A DNA stretch of 64,000 nucleotides from Pseudomonas versuta (GCF_001294575.1 NZ_CP012676.1:2542001-2606000); one strand, 5' to 3'; shown: positions 44,400 through 53,691, counted from the first letter of the stretch. Translations and numbers: made by a program. The notes: a model not told the origin generated them from the sequence alone.

Positions 44400-46847
44400 T
44401 CAGTACTCCAGCGTGAGGCTCGACTCGAGATTGGCCTGCACCTGGCTTTCGCTCAGCCAGTCCTGTTTGCAGCCATGGTCGCGATAAAGCGTCAACTGAT
44501 CCGCTACGTGCTTGCTGGCCTCGCCATTGGCCGCGACGAAGCCGCTCTGACCCGGTGGTACGACCGAGCACATGCTCACCCCGTCACTGCCCAGGCTGAC
44601 CCTGAACGTTTCGCTGCCACGGTTCATGAATGGAGCAAGGGCGGGTTGCCGGTCTTTTGAAGCCCAAGGCACGCCGATCGCGTTGAGCGCAGCAAAACGC
44701 ATGCTTGCCACTGGCGTGCGCCAGGCCTGCAAATCTGCTCCTTGGGTGGCTAGCAAAGCTTTGAGGGTGCTGCGCAGAACTTCCAGGACAACAGCTTCAG
44801 GCGCCTCACCATTGAAAAAGTCATAACCCTGAGGAACGCTGGCGTGCTTGCCCTGCAGCGCATTCCACAACAATTTCGAGGCATTGCCCGGCTGTGGCGA
44901 TACCGGACTGTATTGCGTCGGGTAACCGGCCCCGGCATAAACTTTAAACACCTCTGCCGGTAAATCGTCTTGCAATACCCGGCTGTACATGGCCGCCAGC
45001 CACCCACGCATAATCGGCACCGCCGGGCTGTCATAGACGCCTTTGCCCTGATCGTCACGGTTTTGCAGATTCCACTGCTGCAGAATGTCGGCGGCCTGAC
45101 GCGCCGGATCAGCGACCGGCAGATTGCGGGTGGCCGCCACAATCGAGGGCACAAAATAGCGCGCATTAAGGTCGGCAAATGCACCGCGGCGATCCACGTC
45201 CCAGATGTCGTCGAGACTGAGCCTGGCCTTGGCCTGTAACGGCGCGATCAACTCGTTAACCCGATCGACACGGGAATAATTGGCACCGTCCGCACGCAGG
45301 CCCGGTGCGGGCTGGTTGTTCCAGCTGACCAGATACCCCTGGTCCGGGTTGTAACTGCGCGGATTGCCAGCAAAAGGAAGGAAACCTTGCCACTCCATGC
45401 TGCCATCACCCAATGCCGGAAACTGCACCGGCTGGTGGCCTGGACGCTGTGGTTGCTTGCCCACGGCCACGTGTCCGATATTGCCCAGGGTGTCGGCATA
45501 GAACCAGTTGATCGAGACGCTGACCCGCTCGGCCTGAAGCAAAAACTCATCCCAGTTATGGGCCTTGGCCAACCCGGCCCACCCCATCAGGCTTTCGATC
45601 TCGCGCCCTTCCCAGCTGCGCTTCTGGCTGTAAGCGGTTTGATTGGCAACATCCCAGGTGCTGACGAAACCATGAACCGTCGAGTACACCTCAAGCGTAT
45701 AAGGTGCCTCTCCTTTCACCTCGATGGTCTCGGTGCGTTTGTGCATCGGTTGGTAATGACCGTCGTAGCGATACTCAAAACGATTCTGCGGGTTGAGCTG
45801 TTCTTGATAGACGTCGTTGGTATCCAAGGCGCCAACAGTCGAACCCCAGGCAATGTGCCCGTTACTGCCAAACAGAATGGCCGGCAGGGCCACCGGGGTG
45901 CTGCCGGTAAAGTCATAGCCGGCCCCGTGCAAGCCGACGCTGTAGGTGATACTGGGGTTAAACCAGCCTTGCTGCGGACCATTGAACAGCACTGCGCGAC
46001 CGTCCTGGCTTTTTGCCGGTGAGACGACCCAGGCATTACTGGCCGTTGGCATCGCATCTGCCGCGGCTTGCCCCAGGCGGGCGATCTGCTGACTACGCCA
46101 GGTGTGCGCCGCCGCGACCGACAAGGGTTGCAGGCCTTGCGCTGAATTGTAATTTCTCAGCGGTCCCGCTGCCTTTGCCGACGTTGACGGGGCTTGGGGG
46201 TCCTCCAACCAACGCAGCTGGTCATACAGTTGCTGCCCGATCAGAGTACCGCGAGAGGCTTGGAGGCGTTCCAGCAGTTGCAGGTTGGCGACTTCCTGGG
46301 TACCGGCAAAGAACCGGTTAAGGATCAACCCCACCCAGATATTGGCGACATCTTCAGGACTCCAGGGTGCAGGCTCAAAACCTTCCTCGACAAATTCGAT
46401 CGCCAGCAAGTTCGGCTTGTCCGCCAGCACCTCCCGGATGCGGGCGTTGAAGCCTGCCGCATAGCCTTCAAAGATCTGTCGATCATCAACTGGCAATGCC
46501 TGCAACTGCGCGCGAATACTGGCGGGATCGAAATTTGACCGCGTCGCCTTGTCGATCTCCAGATAGTCCTTGCCCAGCACCTGGGCAACAGTTCCGTTGC
46601 TTGAGCGACGGGCCATTTCCATTTGATACAAACGATCCTGGGCAACGGCATAGCCGTACCCGAAATACAGCCCCCCCAGATCCTGAGCGTAAATATGCGG
46701 CACACCGTAGTGATCACGCTTGATGGTGACTTGTGCTGCGAGCCCTTGCTGGGCAACTGAACCAAGACCCAGCCCAAGCAAAGCCAGGCGCATTGTCCGA
46801 CCAAACACACGGGGTTGAGCAAGCCTGTGAGGCTTGAAACTGTACAT
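44400..46847 (-). CDS. Penicillin G acylase-like Ntn hydrolase
   Basis: An 815-residue proenzyme. The ATG at 46847 has AAGG nine bases upstream; an ATG three codons earlier is less well placed. The signal peptide ends near QQGLAA. The alpha chain starts VTIKRDHYGVPHIYAQD and has GYGYAVAQDRLYQMEM. After a spacer, the beta chain starts at the nucleophile Ser270 in PTASNAWVVSP, followed by GRAVLFNGPQQGWFNPSITY, GLHGAGYDFTGSTPVALPA and GHIAWGSTVG. The oxyanion Asn is in YLVSWNNQPAPG. This text is much nearer penicillin G acylase (phenylacetyl amides) than AHL acylases. It should cleave arylacetyl amides in the periplasm. An indole-3-acetyl amide substrate is conceivable given the iac genes. Confidence 0.9.
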   Translation of the reverse strand: MYSFKPHRLAQPRVFGRTMRLALLGLGLGSVAQQGLAAQVTIKRDHYGVPHIYAQDLGGLYFGYGYAVAQDRLYQMEMARRSSNGTVAQVLGKDYLEIDKATRSNFDPASIRAQLQALPVDDRQIFEGYAAGFNARIREVLADKPNLLAIEFVEEGFEPAPWSPEDVANIWVGLILNRFFAGTQEVANLQLLERLQASRGTLIGQQLYDQLRWLEDPQAPSTSAKAAGPLRNYNSAQGLQPLSVAAAHTWRSQQIARLGQAAADAMPTASNAWVVSPAKSQDGRAVLFNGPQQGWFNPSITYSVGLHGAGYDFTGSTPVALPAILFGSNGHIAWGSTVGALDTNDVYQEQLNPQNRFEYRYDGHYQPMHKRTETIEVKGEAPYTLEVYSTVHGFVSTWDVANQTAYSQKRSWEGREIESLMGWAGLAKAHNWDEFLLQAERVSVSINWFYADTLGNIGHVAVGKQPQRPGHQPVQFPALGDGSMEWQGFLPFAGNPRSYNPDQGYLVSWNNQPAPGLRADGANYSRVDRVNELIAPLQAKARLSLDDIWDVDRRGAFADLNARYFVPSIVAATRNLPVADPARQAADILQQWNLQNRDDQGKGVYDSPAVPIMRGWLAAMYSRVLQDDLPAEVFKVYAGAGYPTQYSPVSPQPGNASKLLWNALQGKHASVPQGYDFFNGEAPEAVVLEVLRSTLKALLATQGADLQAWRTPVASMRFAALNAIGVPWASKDRQPALAPFMNRGSETFRVSLGSDGVSMCSVVPPGQSGFVAANGEASKHVADQLTLYRDHGCKQDWLSESQVQANLESSLTLEY

Positions 46848-46881
46848 AACGGACATCCTTATAACGGCCGGGTTATGTGCC

Positions 46882-47505
46882 TCAGCACAGCGGTGAAAAT
46901 GCTGCGGGCAGGTAAATCGTGGAGTGCATGTCGAGTAGTTGCGGCCCCGAGTTTTCCGGTGGCCAAACCCCGTCGTTAACCGCGCGGGTGCGGACCTCGA
47001 GCCGCTGCTCAAGGCTGCGCCAGGGCCAGATATGCAAGTACCGGGGCGTGCGCCCGTCCGTTGCGTAGAACGCGGCATAAACCGGCGAGTAGCCCTTGCC
47101 TGTGCGTGCGCCTATGGCGCACTCCCAGCCGTCGAGCGTGGGGGCAAGACCCGAAGGAACCAGGTTGTAGACCCGCAGTTCATAGAAAGGCCCGTGGGGG
47201 CCTGCAGCAAGGGGCTTGAGAAAAGGGAACAGGCTGTAGTTTTCCACCGTCATATCCGCCATGAAGGCCTCTATGCCAAAGGCATCATGGGACAGCAGAT
47301 AACGCTCACGCTCGTTATGCCGTGAACGCTCGTCACAAAAACCGCGCAACACTGCCACCTGGTTCAACGGACCAATCTCCGATGCCCAGCAACCGATCAG
47401 ACTGCAACCTTGAACGGCCCCACCCAGCGTTTGCTCCAGCCGCGCCATAACCGCAGGCATGGTGCGAACCCGCACAGTGAAGGTAATCAACTCGTATAAA
47501 GTCAT
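46882..47505 (-). CDS. Two-domain NIPSNAP-family protein
   Basis: A 207-residue protein starting MTLYELITFTVRVRTM (ATG at 47505 with AGAGGT upstream). It contains two NIPSNAP-like halves: residues 1-105 and the second starting GPFYELRVYNLVPSGLAPTLDGW, ending with RYLHIWPWRSLEQRLEVR. The second half keeps the YELR-Y-V signature best. It stands between the OprD porin gene and the penicillin-acylase-like gene (34 bp before the latter). No reaction is established for the family; placement suggests a role in handling the released acyl compound. Confidence 0.82.
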   Translation of the reverse strand: MTLYELITFTVRVRTMPAVMARLEQTLGGAVQGCSLIGCWASEIGPLNQVAVLRGFCDERSRHNERERYLLSHDAFGIEAFMADMTVENYSLFPFLKPLAAGPHGPFYELRVYNLVPSGLAPTLDGWECAIGARTGKGYSPVYAAFYATDGRTPRYLHIWPWRSLEQRLEVRTRAVNDGVWPPENSGPQLLDMHSTIYLPAAFSPLC

Positions 47506-47594
47506 CGCGACCTCTACTCGGCAACCAGAAAACACCCGTCAGCGGGCAGCAGACTGGCGTCCCTGGTGATGGGAGCTCTGTGAAATCAAAGAAT

Positions 47595-48857
47595 TCAGAA
47601 CTTGAAGACGTAGGTGGTGATCAGGCGGTTTTCGCCGTAATCCTGGCCTGATGCGTCACCCCTTCCATAACGGGTCTTCACATCCGTGCGCCGCCACTCA
47701 AAAGCGAGATTTTTCAGCGGACCGCTTTGCACCACATAGGCCAGCGCCAGGTTGCGCTCACTCTCCTGGTTGTTGCTCAGATCACCCCCGCGGTCCCAAT
47801 GGGTGCCTTTTGTATAGCGTGAGTAGAACGTCAGGCCCGGTACGCCCATTGCCACAAAGTCGTACCCGTAACGCACCGACCAGGAGCGCTCTGCCGGCTG
47901 GACAAACGCCAGCGACGACCAGTTAACCAGGTAGGGTTGAGGGATATATCCGTTCAATGTCGGGAACACACTCTCGCCCAACATGCGTTGGTAACTGAGG
48001 CCGAACATATGCGCGTTTTTGGTCAGGGTAAATAACGTGCCGTAGGATCGATTATCAATCTTTCCGTCCAGGGCATGCCCGGCCTCACTATTATTAAAGT
48101 ATCGAATGTCTGTTTTTAAGGCATAACCATTACCCAGATCAGCTCGATGCATCAACCCCGCATAATGTTGTTGATAAATATCATGCAGCAACCCGTAGTA
48201 ATAACTCAGTTGCAAGTTTTTACTCAGATTGTAAGTACCGCCTGCGAAGTCCAGCCCCTCACTGTCGAGTGCGTCGCTCGTGCCCCATTTATAGAGCTTT
48301 TCATGATTGGAAGACTCGCGGGTGACCACCGACCAGAAACGCCCGGCGGTTAACTTCAGCCCTTCGATTTCCTGAGACTCGATCATCGCCCCCTGATAGA
48401 TCGTATCCAGTTGCCTGCTGGAGTCATCGTAGGCAATGGGCAGTTGCGGGCGATGATCGCCCACTTTCAACTCGGTCTTGCTGTAGCGCATTTTCAGGGT
48501 TGCGCCGGCCCTGCTGTAGTCTGCAGCCGTTTGTTGGTCCCGGACACTGAACGGCAGCGATCCGTCGTTACCGGTTGAGTCCAGGCGCACGGCATATTGC
48601 GCGTTCAGATCCAGGCCAATAGCCAGAGGGCTGTCGGTATAGCCTGATACCCATTGCGCATCGAAGCCCTGGCTCCAGCTGCCGACTTTCGAATCGCGTG
48701 CCTGATGCTGGTGGTAATCCCGGTCGAGATAAAAGTTGCGTAACCCCAGACTAAATTGTCCGTCGTCAAGCATATCGGCATTGGCCAGCTGCGGTATAAC
48801 AACCGCGGTCAGGCACACCGCGGTAACAGCCTCGCTTACCCAGCGCTTCTGAAACAT
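47595..48857 (-). CDS. OprD-family outer-membrane porin
   Basis: A 420-residue porin. The signal peptide ends PQLANA/DML. The mature start DDGQFSLGLRNFYLDRDYH, then SWSQGFDAQWVSGYTDSPLAIGLD, SEGLDFAGGTYNLSKNLQLS and the end LITTYVFKF (terminal Phe) are standard OprD-family features. AAGGAAG precedes the ATG. It lies 198 bp downstream of iacG in the same direction, with room for its own promoter. OprD-group (OccD/OccK) channels pass single carboxylates or basic amino acids; this one probably serves an aromatic acid or amide for the enzymes encoded next to it. Confidence 0.93.
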   Translation of the reverse strand: MFQKRWVSEAVTAVCLTAVVIPQLANADMLDDGQFSLGLRNFYLDRDYHQHQARDSKVGSWSQGFDAQWVSGYTDSPLAIGLDLNAQYAVRLDSTGNDGSLPFSVRDQQTAADYSRAGATLKMRYSKTELKVGDHRPQLPIAYDDSSRQLDTIYQGAMIESQEIEGLKLTAGRFWSVVTRESSNHEKLYKWGTSDALDSEGLDFAGGTYNLSKNLQLSYYYGLLHDIYQQHYAGLMHRADLGNGYALKTDIRYFNNSEAGHALDGKIDNRSYGTLFTLTKNAHMFGLSYQRMLGESVFPTLNGYIPQPYLVNWSSLAFVQPAERSWSVRYGYDFVAMGVPGLTFYSRYTKGTHWDRGGDLSNNQESERNLALAYVVQSGPLKNLAFEWRRTDVKTRYGRGDASGQDYGENRLITTYVFKF

Positions 48858-49055
48858 CGGATACTTCCTTTTTACATGCCAAAAGGCATTTATAGTGGGA
48901 GCAGATTAATAAGCAAAAACAAGGGATGCGGATAATCTACGTTGTTATTTTTATAAGCCACTTAGTGCAAAAAGAGCTGAGCAACTCCGACACGGAGCGC
49001 TGGACACCTGGAAACTTATTAATGTTCTTTATGCTTTACTTTAAGAGGACCCACT

Positions 49056-49556
49056 TCAACTTGCCGCTTTCGATGCGTCTCCCAAACGGTGGTAGGCACG
49101 ATTGAAATACACCAGACCTTCCTGGCTTTCACCATTACGAATTCCCACGACTTCACAGTAAAAAATCGTGTGCGAACCGACTTCATGGGCCTGGGCAATA
49201 CGGCAGTCGAAGTTGACCAGGGCTTCATCCAGCAAAGGTGCACCGCTTTCCAGAGTGCTCCAGCGGGCACAGGAAAAACGAGCATCCATGTCCAGTTCAC
49301 GATTGGCGAATACGCCAGAAATCCTCTGGTGATCTGCACTCAACACATTGACACTGAGTACGCCGTTGCTCTTGAAATGCACATTTGAATACGACGAACG
49401 ATTCATACAAACCAACAGCGTTGGCGGTTGATCGGTGACACTACACACCGCAGAGGCAGTGAAGCCGAATCGCCCTGCCGCACCGTCGGTGGTGATCACC
49501 GAAACGGCACCACCGAGCATTGCCATTGAATTACGAAATCCGGTCGTGTCGACCAT
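49056..49556 (-). CDS. iacG: Flavin reductase of the iac pathway
   Basis: A 166-residue HpaC-like flavin reductase starting MVDTTGFRNSMAMLGGAVSV (AGAGGT upstream). GRFGFTASAVCSVTDQPPTLLVCMN is the FMN/FAD pocket, followed by SVNVLSADHQ and the His in GSHTIFYCEV. Such enzymes use NADH to supply reduced flavin to a partner oxygenase; in iac clusters the partner is IacA. It is the last gene of iacHABICDEFG, 14 bp after iacF. Gene identity rests on this position and order as well as on the family. Confidence 0.88.
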   Translation of the reverse strand: MVDTTGFRNSMAMLGGAVSVITTDGAAGRFGFTASAVCSVTDQPPTLLVCMNRSSYSNVHFKSNGVLSVNVLSADHQRISGVFANRELDMDARFSCARWSTLESGAPLLDEALVNFDCRIAQAHEVGSHTIFYCEVVGIRNGESQEGLVYFNRAYHRLGDASKAAS

Positions 49557-49570
49557 GGTAGTTACCTCTG

Positions 49571-50530
49571 TCAGATATCCAGTACCAGCGTCTTGGATTT
49601 GGCCCGCGAGCAACACACCAACATCTGGTCGTTCGCAGATTTTTCATCATCGGTCAGGTAAAAGTCACGGTGGTCCGGCTCACCTTCAAGCACGTCGCAC
49701 AGGCAAGTGCCGCAAACACCTTGTTCGCAGGACATCTCGACCTTGATTCCGACTCCGGCCAGGGCGTGGGCAATGCTCTGGCCTTCACCTACCTGCACCG
49801 TTTTACCGCTGCGTGCAGCGATGACTTCGAACCCAGCGCCCGAGGCATCGACCTCGATCTGGAAATATTCGCGATGGATATGATCATCGGCGTACCCCCG
49901 TTTTGCGGCCTCGGTAATTACCCATTCCATGAATCCGGCAGGGCCACAGACATAAATATGCACCCCGGCTTTGGGCGTACCGAGCAGGCTGCCCAGGTCG
50001 AGTTTCTGTTGCGCGTCCTCATCATCGAAATGGGTGTGTACACAGCTGGCAAAGTCCGCATTGCCAAGCTCTTCGAGAAACCCGCTGCAGGTGCGCGAGC
50101 GGCTGCAGTAGTGCAGCTCGAAGGCACTGTCCAGAGCATTGAGGCTATAGGCCATCGCCACCATCGGCGTAATGCCGATGCCACCGCCTATCAGGATCGA
50201 GCGCTGTGCATCCGGCGCCAGCGGGAAAAGATTGCGCGGGAGGCTGATCTCGATTTGCACACCTTCGCGCAGTTGTTCATGCACCGCCAAAGACCCGCCG
50301 CGAGACGCAGGATCCTTCAGCACGCCCACACGATAGCGCGACCCGTCAGACGGGTTGCCGCACAGGGAATACTGACGAATCAGGCCAGGCCCAAGATGAA
50401 TATCCACATGTGAACCTGCGTCGAAAACCGGCAACGGCTGGCCCGAGGCATCACTCAACTCGAGGACCACGACACCGTCGCCCTGCTCCTCGCGCTTGCT
50501 CACCACAACCTTTAAAGTTTGCTCACTCAT
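49571..50530 (-). CDS. iacF: Phthalate-dioxygenase-reductase/VanB-type electron-transfer protein
   Basis: A 319-residue oxidoreductase starting MSEQTLKVVVSKREEQG. Domain order: flavin-binding barrel with RQYSLCGNPSDG (about 55-70), NAD domain with RSILIGGGIGITPMVAMAYSL (about 110-130), and a C-terminal plant-type [2Fe-2S] domain with CEQGVCGTCLC plus a final Cys in MLVCCSR. This class IA reductase layout (FMN-NAD-2Fe2S) passes electrons from NADH to a Rieske oxygenase, here IacC/IacD. It lies between iacE (64-bp gap) and iacG. Confidence 0.9.
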   Translation of the reverse strand: MSEQTLKVVVSKREEQGDGVVVLELSDASGQPLPVFDAGSHVDIHLGPGLIRQYSLCGNPSDGSRYRVGVLKDPASRGGSLAVHEQLREGVQIEISLPRNLFPLAPDAQRSILIGGGIGITPMVAMAYSLNALDSAFELHYCSRSRTCSGFLEELGNADFASCVHTHFDDEDAQQKLDLGSLLGTPKAGVHIYVCGPAGFMEWVITEAAKRGYADDHIHREYFQIEVDASGAGFEVIAARSGKTVQVGEGQSIAHALAGVGIKVEMSCEQGVCGTCLCDVLEGEPDHRDFYLTDDEKSANDQMLVCCSRAKSKTLVLDI

Positions 50531-50594
50531 AGCTTGTTTCCGGGTTACACCCAGCCGCATTACGGGCCGGGTCGGTTGAGTCCTGGGACCATGC

Positions 50595-51335
50595 TTAACG
50601 CATGAAGATCCCGCCATTCACATCCCAGGTGGCCCCGGTCGTGAAGTAGGCGTCTTCACCGGCCAATAGCACGACCAGTTTGGCGATGAAGCCGGCGTCG
50701 CCGAGGCGCTTGACCGGGATGGCGTCGATCAGCTGTTCCAGCCTTTGTGCCGGCACCGCTGCGCGCACCGCCGGGGATTCCACAGGGCCCGGTGCGATGG
50801 CGTTAACCGTCACCCCTGAGGAGGCCAGTTCTTTGGCAAAAATTTTCGTCAGGGTGATGATTGCGCCCTTGGAGGCGGCATAATGTGCGCCGGTGGCAGT
50901 GCCCCCGTTTTGTCCGGCCAGCGAGGCCATATTGATGATGCGCCCGTAACCCTGGGCGGCCAGATGCATGCCGAACACCTGACAACCGACGAAAGTCCCG
51001 CGCTGATTGACCTCAATGACCCGGTCAAACTCCTGGGCACTGATCTGCATGACCGGCGTGATCATGGTCATGGCGGCGTTGTTCACCACCACCTGCAGCG
51101 CCCCCCAATGCGCCAGGACAGCCACCAGCGCGGCTTCAAAATCGGCTTTTATGGCGACATCCAGCTTCAGGGCCAGAACACGCTCGCCACTGGGGTCGAG
51201 CTCACGGGCGGCGGCTTGGGCCAGTTCCAGCGAGAGATCGGTGATGACCACCGCATAACCGGCGTCGAACAAGCCCCGGGCAATTGTGTTGCCCAACCCT
51301 TGAGCGGCGCCGGTCACCAATGCTGTATGCGTCAT
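50595..51335 (-). CDS. iacE: Short-chain dehydrogenase/reductase of the iac pathway
   Basis: A 246-residue classical SDR. The cofactor site is ALVTGAAQGLGNTIA, NNAAM follows at about 90, the catalytic Ser lies in MASLAGQNGG and Tyr/Lys in YAASKGAI. VVITDLSLE after strand 2 fits NAD. GAGGAG precedes the ATG, 10 bp after iacD. In the iac pathway IacE works with IacA at the early oxidised-indole steps. Cytoplasmic. Confidence 0.9.
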   Translation of the reverse strand: MTHTALVTGAAQGLGNTIARGLFDAGYAVVITDLSLELAQAAARELDPSGERVLALKLDVAIKADFEAALVAVLAHWGALQVVVNNAAMTMITPVMQISAQEFDRVIEVNQRGTFVGCQVFGMHLAAQGYGRIINMASLAGQNGGTATGAHYAASKGAIITLTKIFAKELASSGVTVNAIAPGPVESPAVRAAVPAQRLEQLIDAIPVKRLGDAGFIAKLVVLLAGEDAYFTTGATWDVNGGIFMR

Positions 51336-51345
51336 GAAACACTCC

Positions 51346-51828
51346 TCAGAGGATGTAACCGATACCGGCTAGGGTATCGGTGGAGTTGATCAGCTGGATC
51401 AATTTGCGCTGGATTTTGAAGCTGTCACCGCTGCGCAACAGCTCGAATGTGATGTCGGCGGTGTAGTGCTTGAACACGTCCTTGCGAAATTCCCGCAGGT
51501 TTTGAGCGCAACGCACGGTGACCACACCGCCTTCATCCGAAAGCACCCGAAAACGCGATAGCGAACGCACAGTTCGGGCCCGCGGCGTGGTGGAAATGGA
51601 GTCTCCGCTGATCAGGCGCGTAACCCGCAACTGACGCATGTGATGATCGTCGTAGGCGTAGTTCAGGGTGTTTTCAAAGTCGGTCTCCAGCGGATCGATC
51701 GGAATGATATAGGTGGATTTTTCGGCCCACAGATCGAGCCACGGGGAAAACTCACCGTGGTCGAGCATGTCGGCTTCCTGCCAGATAAAGGCGCTCACAT
51801 GGTTGAGCAATTGCACGTCGATCATCAT
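51346..51828 (-). CDS. iacD: Aromatic-ring-hydroxylating dioxygenase beta subunit
   Basis: A 160-residue NTF2-fold beta subunit starting MMIDVQLLNHVSAFIWQEAD. DHGEFSPWLDLWAEKSTYIIP is the typical first half, and RTVRSLSRFRVLSDEG and FKIQRKLIQLINSTDTL match the family. Its ATG overlaps the iacC stop (ATGA), with GGAGG just upstream, so alpha and beta subunits are translated in step for an alpha3-beta3 enzyme. No catalytic metal sites are expected in this subunit. Confidence 0.92.
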   Translation of the reverse strand: MMIDVQLLNHVSAFIWQEADMLDHGEFSPWLDLWAEKSTYIIPIDPLETDFENTLNYAYDDHHMRQLRVTRLISGDSISTTPRARTVRSLSRFRVLSDEGGVVTVRCAQNLREFRKDVFKHYTADITFELLRSGDSFKIQRKLIQLINSTDTLAGIGYIL

Positions 51829-53111
51829 TTGCCCTCCTGGGCCGACATCATTTTTTTCCACTGCTGGTAGCCTGCGCGCATACCGGTTTCGGCACTCACA
51901 TCACCGACCACGCCGTCCTCTGATTTTTGCTCCCCGGGCAACCCGCGGTTGAGCATGATCCACAGGTCGGTGCCGGCACTGGCGCCCCGCTGCACCCGTT
52001 CCCAGGCCTCGGAATCGTCCGGCGTGCCAAAGCCCATCGGGCCTTGGAAATGCTCATGCAAGCGCAGGCGATAACGGTTGGCCACTGCCGGGCCGCCGTC
52101 CATGGTGATCACCGCATGATGAATTTCGGTTTCATTCACGGCTATCGGTTGCAGCACGCGGAAGAAAGCCATCGAGCAAGCGATGTTCGGGAACAGGTTG
52201 AGGTTGAAACCCGAACCTGCGACCGCCCGCACGATTCGTCGCACCTCCAGTTCTTCGTGACCTTCGGCCCTCAGCTGCGCTGCCAGCTCTTCGAAGCGTG
52301 CAGGAATCGGCAGGTCGAGGTTGGCTTCCAGATCGATCAGGTCGGGGATCATCACCATCACACTGTGGCCGTTGCCCAGATCTTCAACAAAACCGCTGCC
52401 GCCGACAAAATCGAGCATCTCCTCTGTCTGCTTGTCCACCGATGACAGGAATGACTTGTGAACCAGCGGGAAGTGGTAAGCATCGGTGGTGTTTTCGAGC
52501 TGAATCTTCCAGTTGCCGGGGAAGCGGAAACGGTGCTCGCCCGCCACTTTGATCGGGTAACCGGCGCCCTGTTTCATGAACAGATCTATCCACTTTTTCG
52601 CCGCACCGAGGAAGTCGCTCAGCGGCTCAATGTCATCCTTGAAGGTGGCGAAGATCATGCCGTTGTACTGTTCGACCCTCAGGCTGACCAGCGGATGCTC
52701 GCTCTTGTCGAGCATGTCGGCATAGCTTTCAGGATGCGGCACGCCCCGCAGCGAGCCGTCCAGGGCATAGCTCCAGCCATGGTAGGGACACACGAAACTG
52801 TTGGTCTTGCCTTTTTTGTGTTCACAGACGGTCGCGGCGCGGTGGCGGCAACGGTTGAGCAACACATGAATGTCTTTCTTGCGGTCGCGTACCACGATGA
52901 CCGGCTGCTTGCCGACGTAGGTGGTCTTGTAGCTGCCCGCCTCGGGTATTTCACTGACGTGACCGACCCAAATCCAGGTGCTGTAGAAAATGTTCTTCAG
53001 CTCCTGATCGAAAATCTGCGCATCGGTGTACAGCGAAGTGTGTACCCGGTCATGCAGTACAAGATCTGCCGGGGTCGTTTGCAGCGTGGTGGTCTGAATC
53101 AGGTTATTCAT
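51825..53111 (-). CDS. iacC: Rieske aromatic-ring-hydroxylating dioxygenase alpha subunit
   Basis: A 428-residue alpha subunit starting MNNLIQTTTLQ (ATG at 53111 with GAGGAG upstream; a GTG two codons earlier is possible). The Rieske [2Fe-2S] cluster is held by Cys88-x-His90 (NRCRHRA) and Cys108-x2-His111 (CPYHGW). Mononuclear iron ligands come from LENTTDAYHFPLVH (bridging Asp, then two His) plus a later Asp. Electrons should come from IacF. In the iac pathway it attacks the oxindole-acetate intermediate on the way to catechol. Confidence 0.93.
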   Translation of the reverse strand: MNNLIQTTTLQTTPADLVLHDRVHTSLYTDAQIFDQELKNIFYSTWIWVGHVSEIPEAGSYKTTYVGKQPVIVVRDRKKDIHVLLNRCRHRAATVCEHKKGKTNSFVCPYHGWSYALDGSLRGVPHPESYADMLDKSEHPLVSLRVEQYNGMIFATFKDDIEPLSDFLGAAKKWIDLFMKQGAGYPIKVAGEHRFRFPGNWKIQLENTTDAYHFPLVHKSFLSSVDKQTEEMLDFVGGSGFVEDLGNGHSVMVMIPDLIDLEANLDLPIPARFEELAAQLRAEGHEELEVRRIVRAVAGSGFNLNLFPNIACSMAFFRVLQPIAVNETEIHHAVITMDGGPAVANRYRLRLHEHFQGPMGFGTPDDSEAWERVQRGASAGTDLWIMLNRGLPGEQKSEDGVVGDVSAETGMRAGYQQWKKMMSAQEGK

Positions 53112-53160
53112 GATCACTCCTCGTCGGCATATCCCGCCGACTCCTGGAAAATTCTGGTTG

Positions 53161-53691
53161 TTACTCGCCGGACCTGGCCGGCACTGGCAACGCGGCGGCG
53201 CTGTTCCACGCGGTTACCGGGCGGCTGAACAGGTTTTCGGTCTGAAAGTGCGCGATGCACCACCTGCCGTTTTCCTCCGTGAAACTGACTGTCAGGCGTG
53301 CGCTGTTGAGGTGCGAGTCGCCGCTGGCAAAGGTCGAGGTCTGCAACATCACCCAGCTTGCTTGGGCACAATCGCCCTGCACCCGAATCAGCTCGGACGT
53401 AAGGAAATGTACGTTGAGAGCAAAGTGCGCCGGTTCGACCATATAGGTCGCAAACATTTCCTTGATTGCCCCTCGCCCGCGATAGCCACCGAAGGCATTG
53501 CGGTACTTGGCGCCCTTGCCTTCCCACAGTGCATCCGGGGTGAAAAGACCGGCCAGTTCGTCCAGAGGCGAGTTCACCCCAAGCTCGTCGCACAGCACCA
53601 TGTAGCGGTTCATGCAGGCCCGGATGGCGTTCTCGCTTTCCAGCCCCTGCAGCCGCTGTTCCAGCTGTAGTACCCGCTCTTCAAGTTCCAT
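53161..53691 (-). CDS. iacI: SnoaL/NTF2-like protein of the iac cluster
   Basis: A 176-residue SnoaL-like protein starting MELEERVLQLEQRLQGLESE, a short coiled-coil-prone helix. The cone fold follows: NAIRACMNRYMVLCDELG, LAGLFTPDALWEGKG, GRGAIKEMFATYM, HFLTSELIRVQGD and the closing strand NGRWCIAHFQTENLF. The start is set by family pattern; a 24-residue longer reading is not conserved-looking. It is 14 bp after iacB and 49 bp before iacC, the place of iacI in the known iacHABICDEFG order. Its reaction is not settled; hydrolase/isomerase-like roles are usual. Confidence 0.85.
   Translation of the reverse strand: MELEERVLQLEQRLQGLESENAIRACMNRYMVLCDELGVNSPLDELAGLFTPDALWEGKGAKYRNAFGGYRGRGAIKEMFATYMVEPAHFALNVHFLTSELIRVQGDCAQASWVMLQTSTFASGDSHLNSARLTVSFTEENGRWCIAHFQTENLFSRPVTAWNSAAALPVPARSGE

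Noticed and set aside
44400..46847. Assignment of the Ntn hydrolase as a quorum-quenching AHL acylase (PvdQ/QuiP)
   Set aside because: The residues around the nucleophile and the GLHGAGYDFTG segment follow penicillin G acylase rather than the AHL acylase pattern.
48976..48998. CTCCG-ACA-CGGAG stem in the iacG-OprD gap as a terminator
   Set aside because: Only five base pairs with a 3-base loop and no T-run. Too weak to list as a feature.
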